DNA of 64,000 nucleotides from Myxococcus sp. RHSTA-1-4 (lineage in GTDB: Bacteria; Myxococcota; Myxococcia; Myxococcales; Myxococcaceae): positions 168,246 through 232,245 of the forward strand of contig NZ_JAIQDG010000018.1 of assembly GCF_020037125.1 (NCBI RefSeq). The letters run 5' to 3'. Both the position numbers and the translations under genes were made by a program. The first letter of the stretch is position 1, and each line of letters begins with the position of its first letter. Shown in pieces: positions 25,398 through 34,589 of this stretch. The notes beneath the pieces are model-generated. The model saw nothing but the letters and a program-made list of their open reading frames with translations. It was not told the origin of the DNA and did not search any database.

Positions 25398-25688
25398 ATG
25401 CCGGCGAAGGATCTTGGAACGAGGTACGTCTGCTACAAGTGCCAGACGAAGTTCTACGACATGAAGAAGCCGGACCCGCTCTGCCCGAAGTGTGGCGCGG
25501 ACCAGCGGGAGAGCCCGGCCCTCAAGCCCCAGCCCGAGGGGCGTCGTGGCCGCCTGGCCGCTACCCCGAAGGTCATCGAGCCCATCGAGCCCGAAGAGCC
25601 GGTGGCCGCGGGTGAGGAGGAGGAAGAGGAGCTCGAGGGCTTCGAGGACGAGGAAGCCGGCGCCGAGCCGGAGGACGAGGACATCTAG
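25398..25688 (+). CDS. FYDLN acid family protein (TIGR02300)
   Basis: A 96-residue protein with an N-terminal zinc-ribbon-like part, YVCYKCQTKFYDMKKPDPLCPKCG, and a long acidic tail of Glu/Asp (EEEEEELEGFEDEE). This is the TIGR02300 family, widespread in alpha- and delta-proteobacteria and of unknown function. A sigma-70-type promoter precedes it and a hairpin follows it, so it is likely a single-gene transcript. Confidence 0.9.
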   Translation: MPAKDLGTRYVCYKCQTKFYDMKKPDPLCPKCGADQRESPALKPQPEGRRGRLAATPKVIEPIEPEEPVAAGEEEEEELEGFEDEEAGAEPEDEDI

Positions 25689-25708
25689 TCCAGGCTTCGA
25701 GGCACCCA

Positions 25709-25740
25709 GGGGCTCCACGGCGCAAGCCGGGAGCCCCTTC
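25709..25740 (+). terminator. Rho-independent-like terminator
   Basis: GGGGCTCC (25709-25716) pairs perfectly with GGAGCCCC (25730-25737), followed by TTCGCCTTT. It lies 20 bp after the stop of the FYDLN gene, and would also act on the convergent small gene at 25844-26008. Confidence 0.6.
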
Positions 25741-25843
25741 GCCTTTCAGGACTCGGCTGTCGCGGTTCACGGGAGGGGCGCGCCCCGGCTTCCCCAGGCA
25801 TCATGGCCCGGGGGCGGACGCGGCCCCATTACGACGGGACTGC

Positions 25844-26008
25844 TCAGGTTCCCGAAGCGGGAGCCAGCTCCAGGAGCGCCCGGCGAAGCTGCTCGTACAG
25901 GCCGGGCCCCATCTCCTGCATGCCCACAGGCCGCGGAGCCGCCTTCCGGGAGGGCTCCAGGGTGCGCGGGTCGCTGGTCAAGGTCGTCCGCTTCTTCGGC
26001 TGCTGCAT
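25844..26008 (-). CDS. Small basic protein of 54 residues
   Basis: A short frame beginning MQQPKKRTTLTSDPRTLEP and ending LRRALLELAPASGT. GAGGGGG lies about ten bases before ATG 26008, and a strong sigma-54 promoter match is 37 bp upstream, so it is likely a real gene. The N-terminal half is basic and Pro-rich; the C-terminal half could form one amphipathic helix (GPGLYEQLRRALLEL). No family is recognised. Confidence 0.6.
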   Translation of the reverse strand: MQQPKKRTTLTSDPRTLEPSRKAAPRPVGMQEMGPGLYEQLRRALLELAPASGT

Positions 26009-26044
26009 GACTTGGCCCCCTCTACTGGTGCTCGCCAGCCCTAT

Positions 26045-26061
26045 AGCAATATTTCCACCAG
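26045..26061 (-). promoter_or_regulatory. Sigma-54 (-24/-12) promoter
   Basis: Read on the minus strand the site is CTGGTGGAAATATTGCT. It has CTGG at -24 and TTGCT at -12, with exactly ten bases between the GG and GC pairs, which is the invariant sigma-54 spacing. Transcription would start near 26034, giving a leader of about 26 nt for the 54-residue gene. The flanking DNA is AT-rich for this genome. Confidence 0.55.
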
Positions 26062-26192
26062 GGCGGAAACGAAATTCAAAAAACGGCTTCTCACACACTT
26101 ATACGTCGAGCGCCGGAAATATTTCCCGACCCACCCCCCACCCCGCCGCCGGATACGTCCCGGCGGCCCTGGCCCGGTCATTCGAGACGGGC

Positions 26193-26981
26193 TCACTTCA
26201 ATTCGGCCACGTCCCAGGTCTGCTCCACCTGGACGCGCTCACCGGCCTTCACATTCACGCGACGTGCCACTTCTGGCAGCCGCTCATGCCAGAGGACCAC
26301 GGTGTGGGCACCCTCGGGCACCTCCAGGCGGAAGCGGCCGTCGGCGCCGGTGGTGGCGAAGTACGCGTGGTCGAAGGTGCGGACCAGGGAGCGCATCCAG
26401 GGGTGGACATCACAGCGGATGGGGACGGCCCCCGGCTCCGCGGGAAGCTGCCGGCGGACGGTCATCCCCTCCAGCGGCATGGCCACGTTGAAGAAGGAGC
26501 GGTTGGAGCCGGACGCGGCGCGCACGTTGTGCACCAGCGGATCCGAGTTGCGCAGGACGAGGGTGCCGCCGGCCCGCGCCGCCATGACAGGCGGGTCATA
26601 GATGCAGCGCTTCTGGTCCAGCACGGGCTCCGGGCCGGGAGTCCTCGGCGCGGGCAGCGCGGCGCCCTCCTTCAAGGAGACCACCACATGGGCGAGCGAG
26701 CCCTCGCCTCCCACGACGAGCGAGCGGTCCTCGGCCTGCTCGCCACACACGGAGACGACGGTGCCGGTGGTGGGCTGCAAGGTGGGCTTCGGCGGCGTGC
26801 CGGACAGCCGGATGCGTCCTTCAATGGTGCCCCAACCCGTGGCGGTGGGAGCCGGATTCACGGCAGGAGCCGGAAGTCCAGCGGCAGGTGCCGCCGTGGA
26901 GGGGGGCGGAGGGGGCGCGGACTCGCGACAGGCGGGGGTGAGCGCGAGGAGCAGGATTCCAGGAAGAAGTGCACGGAACAC
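26193..26981 (-). CDS. Cupredoxin-like lipoprotein
   Basis: The 262-residue protein has a lipobox signal peptide (LLLALTPAC) and a Pro/Ala linker. Then come two beta-sandwich parts: a region beginning WGTIEGRIRLSG of carboxypeptidase-regulatory type, and a cupredoxin-like part. The latter has HNV (first ligand His) and CDVHPWM, that is Cys-x2-His-x2-Met, typical of type 1 copper sites. It may bind copper or carry electrons at the envelope; copper binding is an inference. GTG 26981 is the start. Confidence 0.7.
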   Translation of the reverse strand: MFRALLPGILLLALTPACRESAPPPPPSTAAPAAGLPAPAVNPAPTATGWGTIEGRIRLSGTPPKPTLQPTTGTVVSVCGEQAEDRSLVVGGEGSLAHVVVSLKEGAALPAPRTPGPEPVLDQKRCIYDPPVMAARAGGTLVLRNSDPLVHNVRAASGSNRSFFNVAMPLEGMTVRRQLPAEPGAVPIRCDVHPWMRSLVRTFDHAYFATTGADGRFRLEVPEGAHTVVLWHERLPEVARRVNVKAGERVQVEQTWDVAELK

Positions 26982-27068
26982 GCGCCCGGTCTAACGGGTG
27001 CGTGAAGCAGTTTCAAATGCAGCATGGCTGCCAGGGGCCCAGGGGATGACTCATGCCCCATTTGGGCG

Positions 27069-27098
27069 TTGGACCCCCATCAGCCTTGTTGGTACAAG
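27069..27098 (+). promoter_or_regulatory. Sigma-70-type promoter
   Basis: TTGGAC (27069-27074), an 18-bp spacer and TACAAG (27093-27098) precede the zinc-ribbon gene that starts at TTG 27141. Expected transcription start is near 27105. Confidence 0.45.
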
Positions 27099-27140
27099 AG
27101 CCCGGCCGTACACGGTGCGGCCCTGTGGGAGGCAGCAACT

Positions 27141-27872
27141 TTGCGGGAGAAATTGAAAGCGCTGGCGGAGCTGCAGAAGGTGGACCTCGAGGCCGCTGCA
27201 CTCCGGAAGGCCGCGGACGTTCACCCCCGTCAGATTGCCGAGCTGGAGCGGGAGCTGGGCGTGGCCCGCAGCGCCATCGAGGCCGAGCGGGCGCGGCTCA
27301 CCGACATGGAGCGCCAGAAGGCGCAGCTCGAGCAGAACATCACGGACGAGAAGGACAAGGTGAAGAAGTGGGAGGCGCGGCTCAGCGAGCAGCGTTCCAC
27401 CCGCGAGTACTCCGCCCTGGCCCGTGAAATCGACATCGCCAAGAAGGCGAATCTGACGATGGGCGAGGAGCTGGCGGAGCTGACGAAGCAGCTCGGCGCC
27501 GCGCGCGAGGCCATCAAGGCGAAGGAAGCCGAGTACGCCACGAAGCAGCAGGGCCTGTCCGGCCGCATGGCGGAGCTCAAGGGCAAGCTGAGCGAGGCGG
27601 AGGCGCAGGTGAAGGAGCTCGAGGGCCGCCGCGCCGGTGTCGCTTCGGGCGTCGACTCCACCCTGCTCCGCCGCTACGAGACGGTGCGCAAGAAGAAGCT
27701 GCCCGCGCTGGTCGGCGTGGTGGCCGGCACCTGCCAGGGCTGCAACATGAACGTGCCGCCGCAGCTCTACAACCAGCTGCGCACGTCGCTCGGCACGGAC
27801 GTGTGCCCGTCCTGCCACCGCATCATCTTTGCGGTGGAGGCCCTTCAGGAAGCGCCCGCGGCGGCGAAGTAG
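27141..27872 (+). CDS. C4-type zinc ribbon, coiled-coil protein (CT398/CdsZ-like)
   Basis: The 243-residue protein consists of a long coiled coil (residues about 1-185) and a C-terminal zinc ribbon, CQGCNMNVPP then VCPSCHRI. This is the zf-RING_7 family (CT398/CdsZ in Chlamydia), found across bacteria. The start is TTG 27141 because GGGAGG lies eight bases upstream; the open frame extends 39 codons further but reads as non-coding. The family's role is not settled; an RNA- or protein-binding adaptor is suspected. Confidence 0.9.
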   Translation: MREKLKALAELQKVDLEAAALRKAADVHPRQIAELERELGVARSAIEAERARLTDMERQKAQLEQNITDEKDKVKKWEARLSEQRSTREYSALAREIDIAKKANLTMGEELAELTKQLGAAREAIKAKEAEYATKQQGLSGRMAELKGKLSEAEAQVKELEGRRAGVASGVDSTLLRRYETVRKKKLPALVGVVAGTCQGCNMNVPPQLYNQLRTSLGTDVCPSCHRIIFAVEALQEAPAAAK

Positions 27873-27893
27873 CCCCATCCCTCCGCCGCCGTC

Positions 27894-28181
27894 ATGCCCG
27901 CGCCGTCCATCGTCGACATCCTCCGCCACATCGCGCGTGAGGAGCCGCTGCCGGCGACGGTGCGGGCCTTCCGGTGCCTCACCCGGGAGCACCTCGGGCA
28001 GCTCCTCGAGGAGGCCGCCAGCCGCCTGGAGGGCGGCCCGGCACCAGGTCCCCGCTCGGAGGCTTCGCCGGAGTGCGCTCCGGAGGACGCCTCGCGGGAC
28101 GCCGCCACGGAGTCCCCCGAGGAGGAGGGCCCGCCTGCCTCCGAGGGCCGCGCGCGCAAGGCGCCGAAGCGGACGCGCTGA
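27894..28181 (+). CDS. Hypothetical protein, possible co-transcribed
   Basis: A 95-residue frame starting 21 bp after the zinc-ribbon gene. The first 47 residues (MPAPSIVDILRHIAREEPLP ...) look like a folded helical segment with REHLGQLLEEAASRLEGG. The rest is low-complexity Glu/Pro/Ala ending in basic KAPKRTR. No family is recognised. It sits just upstream of rnpB. Confidence 0.6.
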   Translation: MPAPSIVDILRHIAREEPLPATVRAFRCLTREHLGQLLEEAASRLEGGPAPGPRSEASPECAPEDASRDAATESPEEEGPPASEGRARKAPKRTR

Positions 28182-28219
28182 GCCCTCGCCCAGCGAGAGC
28201 GCCCCTCATGGCCATGGAG

Positions 28220-28247
28220 TGGACCCGGGCCGTCCGCCTGTTGTAAG
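28220..28247 (+). promoter_or_regulatory. Candidate promoter for rnpB
   Basis: TGGACC (28220-28225), a 16-bp spacer and TGTAAG (28242-28247) place the transcription start at about 28254, which agrees with the 5' end of RNase P RNA set by its P1 helix. Confidence 0.45.
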
Positions 28248-28255
28248 GGCACGGT

Positions 28256-28656
<401 letters not shown>

Positions 28657-28678
28657 TTTTTCTCCCTGTACCCGACTC

Positions 28679-29236
28679 TCAGCGCGCCACGGGCACCTGC
28701 GCCAGGAAGACGCGGTCCCTCCCGTCGTTGCGCACCGCCTGCGGGTTGGTCAGCCGCAGGCGCGAGTCCGTGCGCGGCTCCCACAGGCCCAGCCAGATGT
28801 TGAGCGCCCGCGCCGGCGCTCCGGGCGGCAGGTAGAGGGTGAACTCGTCCTTCACCGTCTCACCGGGACGCCACTTCGACGTGGGGTACAGGCCGCCCGC
28901 GGGCTGGTGGTCCACGTTCATCCGGTCCATGCGGCCGTCGACGTCCTCCACGTGGACGAAGACGAGGTAGTCGTCCTCCAGGGGCTGGAGCACCTTGAAG
29001 TAGACCGTCACCTTCGCCTGCTCCCCGGGCGTCAGGCGGCCTGGCTGCACGGTGGCGCCGACCAGCTCCACCTTCCCTCCCAGGTTGGCGCCGTTGCGCA
29101 CGGACAGGGGGGGCACCTGGGAGACGGTGGCCGCGCGCCGCTCCTCGGGACTGGCGCCGCCGGGGGCCTCGACGATGCAGGCACTGCCCAGCAGGAGGAG
29201 CGACGAAAGCAGGACAGAGGAGGGCTTGAGGCGCAT
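28679..29236 (-). CDS. Lipoprotein of unknown function
   Basis: A 185-residue lipoprotein: signal peptide with lipobox LLGSAC near residue 20, then a beta-rich domain (PGEQAKVTVYFKVLQPLEDDYLVFVHVED ... NIWLGLWEPR). The pattern resembles a single immunoglobulin-like or carbohydrate-binding sandwich. No catalytic motif is seen. It is divergent from ftsY. Confidence 0.7.
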   Translation of the reverse strand: MRLKPSSVLLSSLLLLGSACIVEAPGGASPEERRAATVSQVPPLSVRNGANLGGKVELVGATVQPGRLTPGEQAKVTVYFKVLQPLEDDYLVFVHVEDVDGRMDRMNVDHQPAGGLYPTSKWRPGETVKDEFTLYLPPGAPARALNIWLGLWEPRTDSRLRLTNPQAVRNDGRDRVFLAQVPVAR

Positions 29237-29305
29237 GGCTCGCGTTTTCTACCCGGCCACGGCCGCTGCATCCACTTGCGTGTTGGTGTATGCGGAGCCG
29301 CGCCC

Positions 29306-30874
29306 ATGAAGACCCCCAACGCCCTTGACGCCCTGACCGCGCAGGTGCCGCCCGCCCCCTCCCCCGCCCCCACGCCGGGCGGAGGAACGACGCAGCCGGA
29401 CACCGGTGTGCCCCCCTCGGAGGGCTTCCCCATTGGCGACGCGGTGGGGATTGGCGCCGCGGGCCTCTTCGTCCTCCTCATGGTGCTGGCCGCCCGGAAG
29501 CTGTTCTTCCGCAAGCGCGCGCCCGAGGTGAAGAAGAAGGTCCCGCCCCCCGAGGAGAAGGAGAAGCCCGCCCTGCCGGCGGAGCAGCCCCGGATTCGCG
29601 TGGAGCTGCCGCCCTCGGAGGCGGAGGCCGCCCGGCTGCGCGAGGTGGAGGAGGCGCACTCGCGCGTGGAGGCCCTGGCCCGCCAGCGCGACGAGGCCGC
29701 CCGTGCCGCCCGCGCCACCACGGACGCCGCCGAGCGCGCCCGGCTGGAGGCGGAGGCCCGCGCCCTCAAGGAGCGCGAGGAAGAGGAGAAGCGCGCCGAG
29801 TACCGCGCGAAGAAGGCCGCGGACGACGAGGCCCGGGAGCGGCGCAAGCGCGAGCAGGCCGAGGCGCAGCGGCTCCTGGAGGAGGAGCGCGCCCGCGAGG
29901 CCGCCGCCGCCGAGGAGGCCCGCCGCGCCGAGGAGGCCGCCGCCCGCGCCAAGGTGGAGGCCGAGGCCGGCCGCACCCTGGCCCAGGGCCTGGACAAGAC
30001 GAAGAGCCAGGGCTTCATGGCCCGGCTCAACGGCCTGTTCGGCCAGCAGCGCCAGGTGGACGAGTCCGTGCTGGCGGAGCTGGAGGAAATCCTCTTCACG
30101 GCGGACATCGGCGTGCGCACCGCGAACCACCTGGTGGAGGTGGCGCGCGAGAAGCTCAAGCGCAACGAACTGAAGGACCCGGAGCGCATCAAGGCCCTCA
30201 TCCGCGACGAGGTGGCCCGCATCGTCGACCTGCCGGTGCCGCGCACGCTGGAGGGAGGCGGCCCTCCGCACGTCGTCATGGTGGTGGGCGTCAACGGCGC
30301 CGGGAAGACGACGACCATCGGCAAGCTGGCGGCGCAGCTCACCGGCCAGGGGAAGAAGGTGGTGCTCGCGGCGGGAGATACGTTCCGCGCCGCGGCCACC
30401 GAGCAGCTCGACGTGTGGGCGGACCGCGCGAAGGCCTCACTGGTGAAGGGCGCCGAGGGTGGAGACCCGGGCTCCGTGGTCTTCGAGGCGGTGAAGAAGG
30501 CGCAGGGCGAGGGCGCGGAGGTCGTCATCGCGGACACCGCGGGCCGGCTCCACACCAAGGCGCCGCTCATGGAGGAGCTGAAGAAGGTCAAGCGCGTCAT
30601 GGACAAGGCCCTGCCCGGCGCGCCGCACGAGGTGCTGCTGGTGCTGGACTCCACCAACGGCCAGAACGCGATTCAGCAGGCCAAGCAGTTCCATGAGGCG
30701 GTGGGCGTCACCGCCATTGCCCTGACGAAGCTGGACGGCACCGCGAAGGGCGGCGTCATCATCGGCATCTGCGACGAGCTGAAGCTGCCCGTCGTCTGGG
30801 TGGGCGTGGGCGAGAAGATCGCCGACCTGCGCCGCTTCGAGCCTCGCGAGTTCGTGCAGGCGCTGTTCGACTGA
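29306..30874 (+). CDS. ftsY: Signal recognition particle receptor FtsY
   Basis: The 522-residue protein has a membrane span near residues 48-67 (VGIGAAGLFVLLMVLAA), a long charged Ala/Glu/Arg linker, then the NG domain. G1 is GVNGAGKTTT, G3 is DTAGR, G4 is TKLDG. It docks SRP-bound ribosomes at the inner membrane and hydrolyses GTP with Ffh. The N-terminal anchor, absent in E. coli, is common in delta-proteobacteria and actinobacteria. ATG 29306 is the start; the open frame runs earlier through rnpB by chance. Confidence 0.97.
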   Translation: MKTPNALDALTAQVPPAPSPAPTPGGGTTQPDTGVPPSEGFPIGDAVGIGAAGLFVLLMVLAARKLFFRKRAPEVKKKVPPPEEKEKPALPAEQPRIRVELPPSEAEAARLREVEEAHSRVEALARQRDEAARAARATTDAAERARLEAEARALKEREEEEKRAEYRAKKAADDEARERRKREQAEAQRLLEEERAREAAAAEEARRAEEAAARAKVEAEAGRTLAQGLDKTKSQGFMARLNGLFGQQRQVDESVLAELEEILFTADIGVRTANHLVEVAREKLKRNELKDPERIKALIRDEVARIVDLPVPRTLEGGGPPHVVMVVGVNGAGKTTTIGKLAAQLTGQGKKVVLAAGDTFRAAATEQLDVWADRAKASLVKGAEGGDPGSVVFEAVKKAQGEGAEVVIADTAGRLHTKAPLMEELKKVKRVMDKALPGAPHEVLLVLDSTNGQNAIQQAKQFHEAVGVTAIALTKLDGTAKGGVIIGICDELKLPVVWVGVGEKIADLRRFEPREFVQALFD

Positions 30875-30892
30875 GAGCCACCCGGCCGGGGC

Positions 30893-32701
30893 TCACTGCC
30901 CCAGCAGCCCCGGCATCAGCTCCTCCAGCAGCTTCTTCGTCTCCGGGTCCATCCCGAGCTGCAGGTCCTTCACGTCACCCAGGTCCCCCAGGCCCTGGGC
31001 GCCCAACAGCGAGCCCAGGTCGGCCTTGCCCAGGTCCGCGTCGCCGTGGGCTTCCCGCCACCAGCGCACGCGCAGGGCCTCCAGCTTCTTCGCCTGGCCC
31101 GGGCTCGCCTTCGCCAGCTCGCGCGTCAGGCAGTCCCCGCATGCCCACTTGAAGCGGTACGTGTCCACGTAGGAGCGCAGCGCCTGGAAGAAGGCCACGT
31201 CTCCCACGAGCTGCCGCGAGGCATGGTGCAGCAGCGGCGCCTTGCCGTACACGAGCGCCCCGTACTCGAACTCGTCCGCGAAGTCGCCCGTGGGCCGGTC
31301 CGCCCGGCCGTCCTTCCCGCCGGACATGCGGTACAGCTGGTACGACGCCACCAGCGCCTCCTTCCGCTGCGCGTCCGCCGCCGCCTTGCCGTGCCGCCAC
31401 TCGACGTAGAGGAGCGCGGCGTACTGGGCCAGCGACTCGTCCACGACGGGCGAGTTGATGGGGTCCGAGCCCACGAGGCTGGCGAAGTACTGGTGCGCCA
31501 CCTCGTGCGCCACCGTGAACTCCAGCGTGCGCTCCAGCACCTCGCCCAGGTGCGCCAGGGCCCCGTTGCCGCCCTGCCCCATCAGCGCCAGCAACTCCTC
31601 CATGCCCTCCATGCCGGACAGGGCGGACAGCGCCTCGGACGGCTCCGCCGAGCCGCGATAGAGCGACGTGGCCACCGTGATGAGCCCGGGGAACTCCATG
31701 CCGCCCGCGCCGCCGGACAAGGGCGCCTCCACCACGCGGAAGTGGGTGTAGGGCAGCGGTCCCAGCCGCCGCTCGAACTCCGCCAGCGCCCACGAGGCGT
31801 ACTGCAGGACGCGCTGCCCCGCGGCCTTGTTCCGTGCCGCGTAGTGGCTCTCCACCGTGACGCCGCCCACGGTGGTGGTGGAACGCTCGTACCCCTTCGA
31901 GACCAGGATGGGAAAGTCACGCACCGCCCCCGCGGCGAAAGCGAAGCGCACGCGCCCGTCCCGCTCCGGCACCTCGCCCATGGGGGCACCGGTGGCATGC
32001 ACCGTCCAGCCCGAGGGCACGCTGACGGTGGCCAGCACGTGTGACGGCTCGTACAGCGCCAGGTCGCCAATGCCCTGAGGCCCGTCCCAGGGCCGGCCCA
32101 CCGCGTCCATTGGCGGCACCTGGGGCACCACGCCCACGAGGCTGACGAAGTCCTCCGTGGCGGAGAACGCCCCGTGGTCCCCGCCGCCCCCGCGCTGGCC
32201 TCCGCCCAGCAGGCCCGCGAGCATCCCTCCGCCCTTCTCCGCCTTCGGCACGGTGGCCCTCACCGCCACCTCCAGCGCCGCCGTCGCGCCCGCGGGCACG
32301 GGCTCCTCCAGTTGCACGCGGTACAGCGTGGGCTCCGGCTGCGCCAGCGTCACGGGCTTGCCGCCGAGCTTCGCCTCCGACAGCGTCACGCGCCGCCCCT
32401 GCATGTTGGGCGTCAGCCGCAGGTACAGCTCCGTCAGCGGCCGGCCCCGGGCCACCACCTCCACCTGCACCCGGCCCTTCACCTCGCGCGCGGCCGGGTC
32501 CACGTCGAGCTGCACCCGGTAGCGCGGCAGCTCCGCGAGGGGCCCCAGCGCCTTCGCCGCCCGCTCTCGCTCGGAGGGCTTGAGGTACTGGAGGCACAGC
32601 TGGACCTCGGGAGACACCGCCGGGGCCGGAGGCGCGCTGCTCCACGCCGGAGCCCCCGAAAGCACACACCACAGCAGGCACCCGCGCAGGAAGGTCCGCA
32701 T
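30893..32701 (-). CDS. M1-like (gluzincin) peptidase, exported
   Basis: The 602-residue protein has a signal peptide (residues 1-22), an N-terminal beta domain (LYLRLTPNMQGRRV), and a zinc peptidase domain with HEVAHQ near residue 399 and the third ligand Glu in DESLAQY some 18 residues on. The upstream GGMEFPGL resembles the GxMEN exopeptidase loop of aminopeptidase N. A long Gly-rich insertion (GGGQRGGGGDHG) interrupts the beta domain. It is probably periplasmic. Substrate specificity is unknown. Convergent with ftsY. Confidence 0.85.
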   Translation of the reverse strand: MRTFLRGCLLWCVLSGAPAWSSAPPAPAVSPEVQLCLQYLKPSERERAAKALGPLAELPRYRVQLDVDPAAREVKGRVQVEVVARGRPLTELYLRLTPNMQGRRVTLSEAKLGGKPVTLAQPEPTLYRVQLEEPVPAGATAALEVAVRATVPKAEKGGGMLAGLLGGGQRGGGGDHGAFSATEDFVSLVGVVPQVPPMDAVGRPWDGPQGIGDLALYEPSHVLATVSVPSGWTVHATGAPMGEVPERDGRVRFAFAAGAVRDFPILVSKGYERSTTTVGGVTVESHYAARNKAAGQRVLQYASWALAEFERRLGPLPYTHFRVVEAPLSGGAGGMEFPGLITVATSLYRGSAEPSEALSALSGMEGMEELLALMGQGGNGALAHLGEVLERTLEFTVAHEVAHQYFASLVGSDPINSPVVDESLAQYAALLYVEWRHGKAAADAQRKEALVASYQLYRMSGGKDGRADRPTGDFADEFEYGALVYGKAPLLHHASRQLVGDVAFFQALRSYVDTYRFKWACGDCLTRELAKASPGQAKKLEALRVRWWREAHGDADLGKADLGSLLGAQGLGDLGDVKDLQLGMDPETKKLLEELMPGLLGQ

Positions 32702-32754
32702 GGGGCCATGCTAATTGACCCGGTCCACCACTGCTCGTCTACCCTGGGACGTGC

Positions 32755-33351
32755 ATGCACTCTCGAACGCTCGTCCTCGCCGCCGCATGGGGGCTGGTGG
32801 CCTGTGCGCGACAACAGGTCCCCCCTTCCACCTCCCCCGCCGCCTCCTCGGAGCCCCGCGCCGTGCGGCTCCTACTGGACACCCCCGCGCAGGAGACGGA
32901 GATGCTCGAGAAGCTGCGCGAGGACGTGGAGATAGACGCCTCCGAGGGAGAGCGCACGCCTCGCGTCGTCACCACCGGCCAGACGCCCGTGCTGCGGCTG
33001 GGCGGAAACCGGGCACGCCTCTACGGGGACGCCCGGGCCACGCTCGGCATCTCCGTGGACAACTTCCTGCTGCTGGAGGTGCTGGACGCGGGCGGGAAGG
33101 TGGTGCGGCGCGCCGTGGTGGGCTTCACCGAGGGCGTCCACATGGGCAAGGAGCAGGTGGACAGCCTGGGGCGCCGCGCCTTCAACTTCGAGCCGGGCGA
33201 GGTGGACCTCACCGCCCTGCTGCCCGAGTCCGAGCCCTTCCAGGTGCGCGCCACCGCGCTGGACTACTGGGGCGTGGGCCGGGTGAGCGACGTGTACCTC
33301 GTGCTCGCCCCCGACTCCCGCCCCTCCGAGGACGACCTGCGCGGCCAGTGA
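32755..33351 (+). CDS. Lipoprotein of unknown function
   Basis: A 198-residue protein with signal peptide and lipobox GLVAC near residue 17, a Ser/Pro linker, and a beta-rich domain (LGISVDNFLLLEVLDAGGKVV ... VRATALDYWGVG). It is divergent from the peptidase gene and 53 bp away. No family is recognised. Confidence 0.7.
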   Translation: MHSRTLVLAAAWGLVACARQQVPPSTSPAASSEPRAVRLLLDTPAQETEMLEKLREDVEIDASEGERTPRVVTTGQTPVLRLGGNRARLYGDARATLGISVDNFLLLEVLDAGGKVVRRAVVGFTEGVHMGKEQVDSLGRRAFNFEPGEVDLTALLPESEPFQVRATALDYWGVGRVSDVYLVLAPDSRPSEDDLRGQ

Positions 33352-33402
33352 GCCGCGCGCCTCCGCCCGCCCTGTGTGCAGGCCGGGCGAGGCACGGTTG
33401 CA

Positions 33403-34506
33403 TCAGAAGCGCAGGGCGCCTGCCGGGACGCTGAAGACGCTTCCGCCGCTCTTCCGCGCACCGCCGCGCACCGGGCGCACCGCGCCGAAGCCCAGCGTGG
33501 CGTCACAACCACCGTCTCCGCAGACCTCGGCCGGCGTCAGCGGGTCGGCGCCGCCGCTCCGCGTGGCCATCACCGCGCCGACCGTGCCCGCGGCCACCAC
33601 CGCGCCCACGCCGGCCCACACGTACCAGCGGCCGTACCACGGCTTGCCGGAGCTCACCTCCGCGTCCGGGCCCGTCTGGTCGAGCGCCGACACGCCCGGC
33701 GACGTCTCCGCCGGAAGGGCCGGCTCCAGCACGGTCTTCCTCGGCACGTCCTCCGCGCTGGCCACCGTCGTCGTGTCCACCAGCGGCCGCAGCCTGCCCT
33801 CGACGACGTACGGCCGGCCCGCGAACACGGTGATGTTGTGCACGTCGGGCTTGAAGCCGGGGGCGCGGAACTCGATTTCACGCGAGCCCGGCTTGAGCAG
33901 CACGTTGCCCTGGGGCACCGGGCCCAGCTCCGCGCCGTCCACCAGCACCACGGCCTCGGGCACGTCCGCGTTCAGCGTGGCGAAGCCCATGGTGGCGTCC
34001 AGCGACACCGCCACCTCCGTCTGCTCGCCCGGCTTCACGTCGATGCGCTTCGAGTACTCCGCGTAGCCCGGCTTGCGGACCACCAGCACGTGCTCACCCG
34101 GGGACACCTCCATGGGGATGGGGGCGGCACTGAGCGTGCCGGAGTCCTTGCCGTCCACCTGCAGCCTCGCGCCGCGCACGCCGCCGGTGATGCGCACCAC
34201 CAACTCCGTCTTCATGGGCGCCAGCGGGGCCAGCAGGTCGTCCTCGGCCTCCGGCTCCACGGGCTTCTTCCCCGCCTTGCCCCGGGCCGTCTTCGTCCGC
34301 GACGGCTTCGTGGGCTTCTTGGTGACCTTCGCGGGCTTCTCGCGCGCGGGCTTCTTCTTCACCACCTTGGTCTTCCCGCTCTTCGAGCGGGACGATTTCG
34401 TCTGCGGGGTGAGGGGGGCGAGGAGGTCATCGTCCTGCGCGAGGGCGGAGGACGGCGCCGCCATGACGGTCACCAGGGCGAAAAGGACGATGCGGTGGAA
34501 GCTCAT
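33403..34506 (-). CDS. PEGA-domain envelope protein
   Basis: The 367-residue protein has a signal peptide (MSFHRIVLFALVTVMAAPSSALA), a Lys/Pro-rich linker flanked by two copies of DDLLAPL, then two PEGA repeats (VDGKDSG...VSPGEHVLVVRKPGYAEY and LVDGAELGPVPQGN...PGSREIEFRAPGFKP). A membrane span lies near residue 300 (YVWAGVGAVVAAGTVGAVMA), followed by a short tail. PEGA repeats are surface or periplasmic beta domains abundant in myxobacteria. The function is unknown. Confidence 0.8.
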   Translation of the reverse strand: MSFHRIVLFALVTVMAAPSSALAQDDDLLAPLTPQTKSSRSKSGKTKVVKKKPAREKPAKVTKKPTKPSRTKTARGKAGKKPVEPEAEDDLLAPLAPMKTELVVRITGGVRGARLQVDGKDSGTLSAAPIPMEVSPGEHVLVVRKPGYAEYSKRIDVKPGEQTEVAVSLDATMGFATLNADVPEAVVLVDGAELGPVPQGNVLLKPGSREIEFRAPGFKPDVHNITVFAGRPYVVEGRLRPLVDTTTVASAEDVPRKTVLEPALPAETSPGVSALDQTGPDAEVSSGKPWYGRWYVWAGVGAVVAAGTVGAVMATRSGGADPLTPAEVCGDGGCDATLGFGAVRPVRGGARKSGGSVFSVPAGALRF

Positions 34507-34589
34507 GACGAACCGAAGGTTAGAGAGTCATCCGAGGGAGATCAAACACAGTCCCCCTGACGTTGACGTTGGGCGAATATCCGGGACCC

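Noticed and set aside
29500..30000. Ala/Glu/Arg-rich stretch in FtsY as a tandem DNA repeat
   Set aside because: The repetition is in amino-acid composition (charged linker), not in exact DNA units.
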